Positions 27,254 through 38,446 of a DNA stretch of 64,000 nucleotides are shown here, piece by piece. The stretch is from Paramecium sonneborni (taxonomy: Eukaryota; Ciliophora; Oligohymenophorea; Peniculida; Parameciidae). The position numbers were made by a program, and so were the translations under genes. The notes below the pieces were generated by a model. That model did not search any database and was not told where the DNA came from. It saw nothing but the letters and a program-made list of their open reading frames with translations. The stretch's first letter is position 1, and each line of letters begins with the position of its first letter. The stretch covers positions 313,823-377,822 of the forward strand of contig CAJJDN010000005.1 in the NCBI GenBank assembly GCA_905182985.1, given 5' to 3'.

Positions 27254-28343
27254 CTTGAACAGTTAGGATAAAAATAAAAAGTTAGGATAGTTTTTGTTTT
27301 ATAAGAAGATACATAAATGATATTAATTAATAGGTTTTAGAAAGAATTTTAAGCTATAAATAATATAAAGGATAAAAATAAAAGAAATTTATAGTCCAAA
27401 AAATATTTTTAAATTGATTTTTGAATAATTTTGTTATTTATAGTCAGATATTACTCTTTGTTAAGAATTTTATAACCAAGCTTTTTGAATGAGTTTAAAT
27501 ATGGATTCTATAAAGAAAGTAGGTAAGACACTATATTTCATTGGAGTTAAATAATATATATTTGGAATAGATAAAACTGAAAAATTGCAGAAAGAAAATT
27601 CATTGGTTCTGTTGTCTTTTATATATTTTAAGTGTTTATGAATTGTCTAATTTAAATAGAAAATAAATAAAGTACATTTTAATTAATAAAACTGAACAAT
27701 CAAATTTATCAAAGCAATACCTACTTCAATACTTTTATTGATATTAAATATCCAAATAAATAAAGAATTTTGTAAGATAATCAACATAAGAAAAAGAATG
27801 ATTGATGAATACCAAATATTTATATTTATTAATATTCACTTGATATATTTAACTTTTTGTTTATTTTCTTTTTTCTTTTTATCTTTTTTATCATCTTCAG
27901 CATATTAAGGTTTCTATAACCAACCCCAAATAATTTAGGAACCTTTATACAACAAAATTAATGGAATAATCCAATAACCATACCAGAAAAAGTCAAAAAT
28001 TGTGCTTCCAAGCTAAAATAGTTTAAAAATTACTTGAATGATTCCATTTAAAGCTAAAACATCTAAATATATAGAATAAGAATCTGCATTTAAACCTAAA
28101 TCTAATGATTTACTAATCTAATTATAACAAAAGTATTATATTAAAGTTATGATTGCCATAACTATTGCTCCCCAAATTGTTAAAGCATAGCCATAATATA
28201 AGTTAATAATCAGAAACAATATGCAAATAGCAGTTGTAGGATAAAAGTAATATCCAATGACTTTTTATTTGAATTAAGCTATTTTTTTTTCGCTTTAGTT
28301 TCCCATTAATAAAATTAATGCATTACGTGTATTTTATTCTTTT
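27254..28343. repeat. 1090-bp exact duplicate, copy 1 (contig-end overlap)
   Basis: Identical by reading to 28345-29434 and separated from it by a single n at 28344. It holds a full TMEM208 gene and the first 23 or so bases of the disulfide isomerase gene, which then breaks at the n. The two contig ends most likely overlap and were not merged. Confidence 0.95.
27836..28306 (-). CDS. TMEM208: TMEM208 / SND2 homolog, copy inside the duplicated segment
   Basis: Exact copy of the gene at 28927-29397, offset by 1091 bases. Because the whole 1090-bp block is repeated around a single n, this is probably the same locus sequenced at the end of another contig, not a second gene. Protein details are given under the other copy. 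Confidence 0.7.
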
Positions 28344-28344
28344 N
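28344..28344. other. Assembly join (single n)
   Basis: One ambiguous base exactly at the border of two identical 1090-bp segments. Position and identity point to a scaffold join. Confidence 0.9.
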
Positions 28345-28926
28345 CTTGAACAGTTAGGATAAAAATAAAAAGTTAGGATAGTTTTTGTTTTATAAGAAGA
28401 TACATAAATGATATTAATTAATAGGTTTTAGAAAGAATTTTAAGCTATAAATAATATAAAGGATAAAAATAAAAGAAATTTATAGTCCAAAAAATATTTT
28501 TAAATTGATTTTTGAATAATTTTGTTATTTATAGTCAGATATTACTCTTTGTTAAGAATTTTATAACCAAGCTTTTTGAATGAGTTTAAATATGGATTCT
28601 ATAAAGAAAGTAGGTAAGACACTATATTTCATTGGAGTTAAATAATATATATTTGGAATAGATAAAACTGAAAAATTGCAGAAAGAAAATTCATTGGTTC
28701 TGTTGTCTTTTATATATTTTAAGTGTTTATGAATTGTCTAATTTAAATAGAAAATAAATAAAGTACATTTTAATTAATAAAACTGAACAATCAAATTTAT
28801 CAAAGCAATACCTACTTCAATACTTTTATTGATATTAAATATCCAAATAAATAAAGAATTTTGTAAGATAATCAACATAAGAAAAAGAATGATTGATGAA
28901 TACCAAATATTTATATTTATTAATAT

Positions 28927-29397
28927 TCACTTGATATATTTAACTTTTTGTTTATTTTCTTTTTTCTTTTTATCTTTTTTATCATCTTCAGCATATTAAG
29001 GTTTCTATAACCAACCCCAAATAATTTAGGAACCTTTATACAACAAAATTAATGGAATAATCCAATAACCATACCAGAAAAAGTCAAAAATTGTGCTTCC
29101 AAGCTAAAATAGTTTAAAAATTACTTGAATGATTCCATTTAAAGCTAAAACATCTAAATATATAGAATAAGAATCTGCATTTAAACCTAAATCTAATGAT
29201 TTACTAATCTAATTATAACAAAAGTATTATATTAAAGTTATGATTGCCATAACTATTGCTCCCCAAATTGTTAAAGCATAGCCATAATATAAGTTAATAA
29301 TCAGAAACAATATGCAAATAGCAGTTGTAGGATAAAAGTAATATCCAATGACTTTTTATTTGAATTAAGCTATTTTTTTTTCGCTTTAGTTTCCCAT
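28927..29397 (-). CDS. TMEM208: TMEM208 / SND2 homolog (SRP-independent ER targeting)
   Basis: ATG 29397, TGA 28927-28929. The raw frame is 156 residues; a 21-nt GTA...TAG segment at 29104-29124 with no stop is probably an intron, because removing it brings Gln-x9-Trp spacing into line with the animal protein (149 residues). Features: short basic start (MGNQSEKKIAQFKQKV), a first hydrophobic hairpin (YYFYPTTAICILFLIINLYYGY, split: TAICILFLIINL), a second (IWGAIVMAIITLIQYF), the family block DLGLNADSYSIYLDVL, further membrane segments (FFWYGYWIIPLILLYKG) and a Lys-rich cytosolic tail. Human TMEM208 and yeast Snd2 help insert or target ER proteins in the SND route. It starts 11 bp from the divergent ER disulfide isomerase gene, a fitting partner. 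Confidence 0.85.
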
Positions 29398-29408
29398 TAA
29401 TAAAATTA
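29398..29408. promoter_or_regulatory. 11-bp divergent spacer between TMEM208 and PDI starts
   Basis: Only TAATAAAATTA separates the two ATGs. Both signal-peptide-coding and TMEM208 start assignments are supported by the proteins, so transcription start sites must lie almost on top of the start codons or inside the partner gene. Confidence 0.5.
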
Positions 29409-30778
29409 ATGCATTACGTGTATTTTATTCTTTTAGTTGTTCTAGCTTCTTGTAAAATGACTAACATCACAAATTTAGAAAAATGGGTATAAAAACAGAA
29501 CTACACCTTAATCTTTTTTACTCGTGATGATTGTAATCATTGTTAAAGATTGGAAGAAGAATTAGAAAAAGCATCTGAAATGATAAATGTTGGTACACCT
29601 GGAAGTATTGGTATACCAGTAGCTAGAATTAAGAATTATGAACTTAATAGATATCCTATTCTAAGATTATATGTAAAAGGATTATACACAGAACATTCAG
29701 GAGAATGGGAATAAAAAAAATTAGAATAATGGGCAGATTTAAGAGCATTATCATATATTACAGAATCTGATTCAGAACCAACAATAAGATGGATTCATGA
29801 ATCTCATAATATTAGTGTTTTAGTTTTTAATGACTCATTTAAGTAAGAATTGAAATGGCTTAAAACTTTAAAACATCACATTCATTTTACTTATACTACT
29901 TTACCTAATGCTAGATCATTACTTAGTGTCGATGATGAGACAACACTTGTAATGTTTACAGAAAAAGGTATCAATAGATATGATTATGATGGAGAAATTA
30001 CTTATGAAAAAGTATTTAAATTTGTTGATGATCATGAAGATAAATACTATTAAGAATTCACACAAGAGTCTGTTGAAACTGCTTTTTATGAACCTAAAAA
30101 ACCAGTTTTATTTATTTTTGATGAAAAAGAATATCGAGATTTAGCTAAAATACATCAAAAAGAGTAAATATAATATCGATAATTATAGGATTAATACAAT
30201 ATTAGTTAAATTGAATTAAGTAACAGACAGACTTTTAAATTTCTTAGGAATCAAAGGTATTTAACGTCCTTTAGCAGTTATTTATGATTAAAATAACTCT
30301 TAAAAGAAATTTAGATCATAATTTTCAGATTTAAATGATCTTAAAAAATTTGTTAATAATTTCCTTAACAATAAATTACAACCTTATTATAAAAGTTAAA
30401 CACCTATTAAAAATGAGAATTGGGAAAAATAAATACTTACTGTTGTTGGTGAAGATTTACCTAAACATGATAATATTTTTATTTACTTTTATTCAAGTTG
30501 GTGTAAGATATGCTAATAGTTTACTCCTATATTTGAATAAATATTTTTAAAATATAAGGGATAAAAAGCTTTTGGTATGTTTGATGCAAGCGAAAACGAA
30601 GTATCCTAAACATTTTTATTCATAGGTTCAAGATTAATTCATTAAAGAAGTTCCAATGATAAGATGGTACAATGCTAAAACAAGATAAATTGTAACATTT
30701 GATGGGCCATTTACACTAGAAGCCCTTAGTGAATTTATTGATAAATAAGGAAAAAAATCTGTTTCTGATGATTTATGA
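29409..30778 (+). CDS. Protein disulfide isomerase-like protein, two thioredoxin CxxC sites
   Basis: ATG 29409, TGA 30776-30778, introns at 30164-30188 (25 nt) and 30601-30625 (25 nt); 439 residues. A signal peptide (MHYVYFILLVVLASC) targets it to the ER. The first thioredoxin domain has the active-site pair C42-N-H-C45 and IPVARIKNYELNRYPILRLY; middle b-type domains follow (LNFLGIKGIQRPLAVIYD, FVNNFLNNKLQPYYKS); the second domain has WC357-K-I-C360 and the cis-Pro block EVPMIRWYNAKT. Both sites differ from the usual CGHC, which should change redox strength. The end SVSDDL resembles a KDEL-type ER retention signal only loosely. An alternative 28-nt intron near 30223 also fixes the frame but breaks the LNFLGIK motif, so I chose 30164-30188. 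Confidence 0.88.
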
Positions 30779-31264
30779 TGTGTAAAATATATATTGTATT
30801 ATAATTGCCAATTATTAATAATAGATGAAATAATAATTAATTCTTATCATTCTTAGCAAAAACATATTACTTTAATATTTTTTTTCATTATTCCAAAGAA
30901 ATAATCATAAATATTATTAATTTTACTTTTATATTTGAAAATAACGAAAATTCTTTTTTATAGGTTATCTTTTTGAATTTAGTTAGTATTAGTATGAAAT
31001 ACTTAATACTTCTTTAAAGATTGGTAAGTATATCATAAAATTATTATAAAGTAATTATTATAATTTTGAGAAATTACTTCAAATGTATTGAAAAGTATTG
31101 AAATCAAATTTATCATAAATAATACGAATTAATAGAAAATTGGCATTAAATGTTTAAATTAATAAAGTCCATTAGATTTTTAAGAAATACTCTCTTTAAA
31201 TCAAGATAATTTCAAAGAGATATTTCCTGTAAGTGAAAAAATGAATAAAACAATTTATAATTAA
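30779..31264. other. 486-bp convergent spacer, nothing recognised
   Basis: AT-rich sequence between the disulfide isomerase stop and the stop of the next minus-strand gene. Short frames are present on both strands but none is longer than expected in this composition. Confidence 0.5.
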
Positions 31265-31684
31265 TCAGCCTTTTTTCTTTTACTAAAGGAATCTAAATAC
31301 AGAAAAACCTAAATTCTCACTTTGACTACGTATTCTAACATTCTATAATTTTATAATACTATTTACGTGCTCAATTAATGCTTTTTGGCATGGGATTCTA
31401 GGAATTTAATTTGATCGTTGCTTTTCATCGGTTTCAGATTCCTCTAGAATGACCTCATCAGGTGTGTATATAGCTAATTTTTACTAATGAATCTTAGGTC
31501 CTTTAGGAGGTTCAAGTATTAAGGGTTCGACAGTTTGTGGAGATTATTTAGCCCTTAACATTATTAAAGTAAAATACATTAATTTAGGAGTAGGAGGTGA
31601 TTAATCATGGCTATCTAAATATTCTTAATATGTCATTGAAGAATGATATCTATGTCTAATTTCTGTTTAATAAAGATCATCCAT
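31265..31684 (-). CDS. Small basic protein, unidentified
   Basis: ATG 31684, TGA 31265-31267; 139 residues if read straight through. Two stopless 24-nt GTA...AG segments could be introns; removing the first turns KLMYFTLIMLRAKQ into KLMAKQSPQTVEP and looks more natural. The protein has a Tyr/His start (TEIRHRYHSSMTYQEYLDSH), Pro-rich middle (SPPTPK, EPPKGPKIHQQK), an acidic patch (LEESETDEKQ) and a Lys-rich end (FLQQKKKG). I do not recognise it. Codon use is like that of the neighbours, so I take it as a real gene. Confidence 0.55.
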
Positions 31685-32089
31685 AACAATTTTATTTTAA
31701 TAATTGATTATTGAAATTATTATGTATTCTACTATAAAATAAAACAAAGTATGAGACATTCAAAATATAACTTTATCAAATATCTTTTATTTGTTAAATA
31801 AATAAATTAGTATATATCATTCAATTAAAAAGTAATTGTAAAGTTATTGGATCAGATATTCTTAATTTTTATGATATTCGGCTTTTATTTTCTAAATAAA
31901 ATTTTTATCTGATTAGGCTAGAAAAAAGAAATGAAATAATCAATAAGGGAGTTAAATACGAAAAAAAAATAAATATTTAATTGTTTATGCCCTTAATAAA
32001 TTTTAATTCTAAATGAACTATATTTAGGAAATTTTATGTTGGAGTTAAGTCTTTATTTCTATTTAGGAAGAATAGAATAAAAACTATCA

Positions 32090-32858
32090 TATTCATAATA
32101 AAAGAATCAAAAAATAATTAATGGGTTTAAATGCTTATAAAATCATGAAACTAAAGAATTTGAATTATGATATTATTTGATTTTTTAAGGTTATTAAATC
32201 ATTTAACAAAAATTGAGATTGTCAGTAAAAGAAATCACTATGTTTGGATTGATCGATTTCAATAATTTTGTGAAAAATTCCAAGTTAACACAATAATGAA
32301 TAAAAGATTCCTAAACTTATTTTATGAAATTTTTGCTTATTCTATTGAATATTCTAAGAATATGATAATCATAATTAACATATAAATAATTTCATGCTAC
32401 TTTTTTTATAGAATAGACTTCAGTGCTTTAGCTATGATTTTTCTAAGATTTCATTTCTTCAACTTTGGATTATCCTTTCAATTCATTTTATTATCTATTT
32501 AAGTACATTTCTATTTTATTTAAAGATGATAATAAAGGAAATTCTGTGATAAATGATTGAATTAGATATTTTTTCAATTATGGTGATTCAGTCACATTCT
32601 AAGAAGAGCTAGATAAAAGACTTACAAAAATATTGTTTTTTTAGTTTTCCTCATCCAAATTAGCTTGAAGAAATTAAATCCCCAAAGGCTTCTTGCTATC
32701 ATTAGGAATTTCAAATTTTTATGGAAGCATCTATTTTTTAAAATCAAGGTAAGCAGATTTATTAATTTTAATGTCAAGACGATATCCTTTCATTTTATGA
32801 GTGTTTTTCATTGTTTAATTATAAGTATTTAATATTAAGGCTAACTTATTAATATTGA
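32090..32858 (+). pseudogene. Decayed reading frames, plus strand
   Basis: Several protein-like stretches occur in different frames with TGA between them: ETKEFEL-stop-YYLIFQGYQII, KLRLSVKEITMFGLIDFNNF, DSVTFQEELDKRLTK and NQLEEIKSPKASCYHQEFQ. No set of short introns I tried joins them. This is the look of an old gene broken by frameshifts. I cannot name the family. The surrounding 31.7-33.4 kb has no better frame on either strand. Confidence 0.35.
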
Positions 32859-33399
32859 TTGATATATATACTTAAGAATACAGTAATTAATATAATTAAT
32901 GATAGATTGATAAAGCTATTTTTACTTTGGAAATAAATTGAAATAATTCACATGTAATACCATATAAATTGATATATCAAATATGAGTTTAAACTTTTAA
33001 CTTTTTATATTTTGTTTGGATATTATAAAATATTTGAAATAAATTTATATTTTATTTTAAATTATTTAATCAAAATTGCAAAAAAAGGTTTGCTAAAAAT
33101 AAGTACTATTAATAATATTGAATATTCCAAAATATTTTAAATAGCATAGCCTGACTGGAACTGCAGTTCTTAAATTGTTTTTAATTTATAAAAAATTAAA
33201 ATTAAATAAATTTTTGCACTTTATTTATTTATATAAGTTGAAAATTGAATTTAAAGATGTTATAAGTTTGTATAAGAGGTTTGTCCTTTTTTAAAATATG
33301 TAAAGATACACAATGGTTCTATGATAAGAGTAATATTAATTCTTAAAATAAATCATTTACATTTGATTGAGTAATGTGAAAAAGGAAATAAACTGTATA

Positions 33400-34320
33400 A
33401 TAAAATATTAAAATAGAATATACTACAACAATAATCCACGAGTTAAACTAAGTTTTGGAAAACTATTCGCAATTTTAGGCACCCATAATATCTTGGAATA
33501 TTTTCATTAGCCTTCAGAGATATATTTTTTGATGAAAATATCAAATATGCTATTTAATTTGTTCCAATATATTAAGAATTAATTGAACTTCATTTAGATT
33601 CAAAATGCACATTTGGGAAATGATAAATAATTTAAAATGGGATGCATTGAATTTGTAAAATTTTATTTAAATAACTATATAACAAAAATAATGACAGTAA
33701 AAAAACTTTGATCTATCTATGGAATATTTAGTGAAGGTGAAAAAAAAAGAATCTACAGAAAAACTTAAATTCATGACAAAAATTCTCGATCACATCTAAT
33801 TTTAGGCATTTTTATTGAAAATGAATCATAATATTCTTGATTAAAATAAATTGATTTGTCAGAAAGTGAAAAGTTATCATCATAAAATGGTTACTGTAAA
33901 AAATGGAGAGAAGGAAATATAAGACATTTATAACTAACAATTTTATGATACTTGGTATTTAGAAATATCAAACAAGTCTTATTTTAAAGATTTAGTCAGA
34001 TTAGAGAATATAATATTAAAAAAAATCCTGATCTTTTCTAAAAATATCTCAAGAAGTTATATGAAAAAATTAACAATATATATTCTGAAAAACATTGAAT
34101 AAATTTAAAGAGAGAAACTACAGTGTAGTATCAATAAATAATCATTAAATTATATACTGCAATTATAAATTTTCATAAAAAAGGTAGTTAGGCTTAGAAA
34201 ATATTAAAGTATCTTTTAATTTAAGAAATAAAGAATGGAGTTCGGCTATTTGTGAAAGTACCTCTAAATGATTTTAAATTAGTAAGTTTAGGGGTTTTAT
34301 ATATTTGCTAATGATTGTTA
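33400..34320 (+). pseudogene. Decayed gene, plus strand, multiple frameshifts
   Basis: Coding-like blocks alternate between frames: PIISWNIFISLQR, DIFFDENIKYAIQFVPIYQ, LGNDKQFKMGCIEFVKFYLNN, DLSMEYLVKVKKKESTEKLKF, QDIYNQQFYDTWYLEISN, NPDLFQKYLKKLYEKINN. Frame changes occur without a plausible GT...AG intron (tested at 33693-33731). I read it as one former helical protein of at least 300 residues. The order of helices with Leu/Phe/Tyr-rich repeats gives no safe family. It converges on the live minus-strand gene ending at 34438. Confidence 0.4.
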
Positions 34321-34437
34321 GGTCTATAAGACTGGAGCTTCAGTTGATGGTTAATTAAAAACTTTTTGTTTAGATAATGAAGACATAAAGAGCTTATAAA
34401 AAAACATATTTGAACTTTTTATATGAAACTATAATGA

Positions 34438-35676
34438 TCATTTAATTTTCTAGAATTAATTCTGTAAGCACATCGGACATAAATAACTTTGCATTTTTTA
34501 TTTATCAAATTTCTCATTCCAAATAAAAAAAAAGGAACAAAAGTTTTATTAACATTGATAAAGTTAAAATTTTGAATTTTATTAAAGATTTAAATATAAT
34601 TATGCAATTTCATACGAAGCCTAGAATTCTTTATAAGTTTATCCGATAAATCCCATCTTTATTAAAATATTATTAGATAATTTAGGTTTACATTAATCAC
34701 ATTAAGCTATTGTTTTGTTTTCCAAAGATTTTATTAAAATCTATTAAATTTTATTTTCTTCTAATATATGGTTACATTGATTTTTGAATGTTATTTTGCT
34801 TTTTTCGATATCGATAGCATTATTTAATTTATTTTATGAAGTTATGTTTGATTTTTAGCTATCCATCCATTTCAGAGTTTCTTATTATTATGTCTTTAGG
34901 AGATTACATGTCAATTCAATATTATAAGAAAATTACTTATTTTTTAATTCTTCTTCTAAAATTTTCTTTTCAGTTTACAAACCTTCAATTCTTTATTGTA
35001 AATTTTAGTTATTTTTTTATAATTCTTCAACTTCTTTTTGAAAACCTTGAATTTTATACTAAGCCAAACTTAATAAATATAATAGAATTTATTTTTATTC
35101 TAAATTTTCATTATTTTAGTAGTTTGTATTATCTTACTAATTAACAGAAACAATTTTTGGATTCTATTGAGATTGACTCATCTATTAGGGTTATTATTAT
35201 TTATCAAAATTCTAAATTAAAGAAGATGTATTGTTCTAATTGATATTTTAAAATTCTTTCTAATTGAAATTAGCATTTTAATTACTTGTTCCTTAATGAT
35301 ATTGCATTTAATTTGTTTGAGTATTTTTTTGCTGATTGTTAGTTGTAATTTATGCTTTATTAATTTAATTTTAATTTGATTGTATTTATTGTTGCGCCTA
35401 ATGTATTTTAAAATCAAATCTTCTGGTGGGTAATAATTCAAGATAATTATATAGTAATAACTAATTATCTTCAATCTCATATTAATCATAGAACAGAGTT
35501 ACATTTTAAGCTCCATTTTTTTATTTTATATAATTGATGATGTCATTTATTTTAGTTTCTTAAGTAATTAACATAGATTATAAGGATTAGTTGTCTGGTT
35601 TATCTCTGTCACAAAAAGTTATTATTTTTTTTTTTTCATCTTTTTTTTATTTTGAAATAGGCGAACCAGCTCCCAT
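34438..35676 (-). CDS. Q/N-rich coiled-coil protein with ubiquitin-like head and Cys-rich tail
   Basis: ATG 35676, TGA 34438-34440, 412 residues, no intron needed; three homopolymer runs (12 A, 8 A) keep the frame exactly. Residues about 40-92 (ETKINDIINYIKQKNG ... VTLFYDQYEIEDNQLL) have the order of a ubiquitin-like beta-grasp. A long Gln/Asn tract follows (about 95-190), then a coiled coil (IQGFQKEVEELQKNNQNLQQ). The C-terminus holds paired cysteines (QCDQCKP, YQCQQNFC, LCPMCLQ) spaced as in a zinc-binding IBR-like module, though the first His/Cys ligands are not clear. A ubiquitin-linked role is inference from that pairing. The gene is easily missed because standard-code stops fill it. Confidence 0.65.
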
Positions 35677-35789
35677 TTATTTAATTAATTAATATTTAAT
35701 AAATAAAATAAAAAAAATTATAAATCTTTGATTTTAATGAATTATTGAATATATTATTATTACAAAAATAAAATGATTTTTAAACTGAT

Positions 35790-36671
35790 TCAGTTTAATC
35801 TCAAAACAATAAAATTAACATAATTAGTATTCCTACTTATTGACTTACAGTAATTAATCATAATCTAAAGCTCTATAATTATTGTATTTTATTCTAGGGA
35901 CATTTTTTAATTAATTGATCTGTGTAATATTTAATTATTATTTTAGAATTCCAATCTCAAGCTATTATAGGATAACCAACTAATATCTATGATGATTGAT
36001 TTAGATGAATTAAAATCTTAAGATTCATCTTAATTTTTTAAAATAATTATCATAAAACAATTGTTTTTAATTGGTTTATCCTATTGATTCAAGTCTTAAT
36101 AATCTATTTGTACTTGATTGATATGGGTGTTGCTTAAGTATTTTTTTAAAAAACATATCCAAAATTTAATAAATCTTTAATATAATTTTTTATCTAATCA
36201 AGGATTGTCAGCATCAAAATTATTCTAAGCTGAATTTAAAATTTTTTATGTGCCATACTAAAATCTAATTATTAATCCTTAAGTATTATTAAAATTGTAG
36301 TACAAATATTTTGTCAAACACTTGATTCGATTGCTATTTTTGATAAAATCCTGGCTTTCTTCAACTAATAGAATAATATATTCTTAAACAAATTTAACAC
36401 ACTAATATTTTTTAAAATCATTAAGTTTTCTTTTAATTCAATAATATTTCTATTCTTTTTTTTATTTGTCTTAAATAAATAGGGAGAGCATTAATACTAA
36501 ATTAAGAGCTATATATAAGCATTTAAAATTGAATTGTCATCACTTGATCTAATGGTATATATTTATATTTTGATAAATAGTTTTAATCTTACAAATTTAA
36601 GATTGATTATCACACTTCTCTATTATGTAACTATTATTGCTTTTCTTTAAGAATGATTTCTCTTTCTCCAT
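35790..36671 (-). pseudogene. Broken gene, minus strand
   Basis: A Lys-rich start (MEKEKSFLKKSNNSY at 36671) and, in another frame, a long stretch from about 36410 to TGA 35790-35792 that is interrupted by a single TGA at 36198-36200 (DADNP-stop-LDKKLYQRF). The composition (SQDFIKNSNRIKCLTKYLYY, INQVQIDYQDLNQQDK) is protein-like. At least one frame change and one stop must be explained, so it is likely a pseudogene; an unrecognised intron is possible. Its 5' part is also present at 37354-37765 in the duplicated segment. Confidence 0.4.
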
Positions 36672-37352
36672 AACAATTCCTTTTGTTCAATTAATTGAAG
36701 ATTCTTTAATAAATATCATATTTAATTTAATACTATAATTTAAGTTCTAGTTCAATAGATATAAATCCATATTTTAATATTGTATTGATTTATTAATAAA
36801 ATCACAATTTATGAAAGTTTTATGCTTTTGCAATAGATTAAAATTCTTTAATTTTTTTTCTAACTAATCTTTTTTTTTCCTATCCAAAGAACTTATTGGT
36901 GGTAAATAAGAGTATGTCTAAAAACAATAAATCCATTAAGATTGCGAAAGAGTAGGAAATAATCTATTAATAAATTTGTATTTAATACCAAATTAGTTTG
37001 ATTGTTAATCATAAAATAAACATATATTCCAAATAAAAATGTAGCAATCATTACAAGTGATAGAAATATTTTTATTATGAAAAGAATGACAAATTATTTC
37101 ATATAAGTAAAGTATTTAGCTTAAGTCTAAATAAATTAATACAATAAGATTACTTTTAAAAAGAATTCAAAAATTCTGCTAAATATGATAGATGATAAGA
37201 TGATCCACATGGAGACATTATATTAGAATCCAAAAATGTGAAGAATTTCTCCAATAATGATTGCTTAGTTCCATCTTAGGATAATTAAAATTGAACGTAG
37301 AGATGTACTAAAATAAAATAGATTCTTGTAAATTAGAGATGTAAGACAATGA
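36260..37352. repeat. 1093-bp exact duplicate, copy 1 (contig-end overlap)
   Basis: Identical to 37354-38446, with one n at 37353 between them. It carries the last part of giant paralog B and the start of the broken gene at 36671. Only copy 2 is joined to the rest of paralog B, and only copy 1 to the rest of the broken gene. Confidence 0.95.
36802..37352 (-). pseudogene. Duplicate 3' end of giant paralog B, cut at the n
   Basis: Exact repeat of the last part of the gene that ends at 37896, including its last two introns. It stops abruptly at the n on its 5' side. Best explained as the same locus present at two contig ends. Confidence 0.85.
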
Positions 37353-37353
37353 N
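37353..37353. other. Assembly join (single n)
   Basis: One ambiguous base exactly between two identical 1093-bp segments. Confidence 0.9.
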
Positions 37354-38446
37354 AAAATCTAATTATTAATCCTTAAGTATTATTAAAATTGTAGTACAAA
37401 TATTTTGTCAAACACTTGATTCGATTGCTATTTTTGATAAAATCCTGGCTTTCTTCAACTAATAGAATAATATATTCTTAAACAAATTTAACACACTAAT
37501 ATTTTTTAAAATCATTAAGTTTTCTTTTAATTCAATAATATTTCTATTCTTTTTTTTATTTGTCTTAAATAAATAGGGAGAGCATTAATACTAAATTAAG
37601 AGCTATATATAAGCATTTAAAATTGAATTGTCATCACTTGATCTAATGGTATATATTTATATTTTGATAAATAGTTTTAATCTTACAAATTTAAGATTGA
37701 TTATCACACTTCTCTATTATGTAACTATTATTGCTTTTCTTTAAGAATGATTTCTCTTTCTCCATAACAATTCCTTTTGTTCAATTAATTGAAGATTCTT
37801 TAATAAATATCATATTTAATTTAATACTATAATTTAAGTTCTAGTTCAATAGATATAAATCCATATTTTAATATTGTATTGATTTATTAATAAAATCACA
37901 ATTTATGAAAGTTTTATGCTTTTGCAATAGATTAAAATTCTTTAATTTTTTTTCTAACTAATCTTTTTTTTTCCTATCCAAAGAACTTATTGGTGGTAAA
38001 TAAGAGTATGTCTAAAAACAATAAATCCATTAAGATTGCGAAAGAGTAGGAAATAATCTATTAATAAATTTGTATTTAATACCAAATTAGTTTGATTGTT
38101 AATCATAAAATAAACATATATTCCAAATAAAAATGTAGCAATCATTACAAGTGATAGAAATATTTTTATTATGAAAAGAATGACAAATTATTTCATATAA
38201 GTAAAGTATTTAGCTTAAGTCTAAATAAATTAATACAATAAGATTACTTTTAAAAAGAATTCAAAAATTCTGCTAAATATGATAGATGATAAGATGATCC
38301 ACATGGAGACATTATATTAGAATCCAAAAATGTGAAGAATTTCTCCAATAATGATTGCTTAGTTCCATCTTAGGATAATTAAAATTGAACGTAGAGATGT
38401 ACTAAAATAAAATAGATTCTTGTAAATTAGAGATGTAAGACAATGA
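37354..38446. repeat. 1093-bp exact duplicate, copy 2
   Basis: Same sequence as 36260-37352. The right end continues without a break into paralog B. Confidence 0.95.

Larger units (their letters stand above)
28345..29434. repeat. 1090-bp exact duplicate, copy 2
   Basis: Same sequence as 27254-28343. Unlike copy 1 it runs on without a break into the disulfide isomerase gene at its right end, so this copy has the correct right-hand context, and copy 1 the correct left-hand context. Confidence 0.95.

Noticed and set aside
27254..29434. True tandem duplication of TMEM208
   Set aside because: Identity is complete and an n lies exactly at the border; a contig overlap is simpler.
30223..30250. 28-nt intron GTAACAGACA...TTAG in the disulfide isomerase
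   Set aside because: It also restores frame, but removing 30164-30188 instead keeps the PDI-like LNFLGIK block coding.
34836..35144. Plus-strand membrane-like protein
   Set aside because: It is the reverse strand of the live minus-strand gene 34438-35676; the hydrophobic look comes from its Lys/Gln/Asn codons read backwards.
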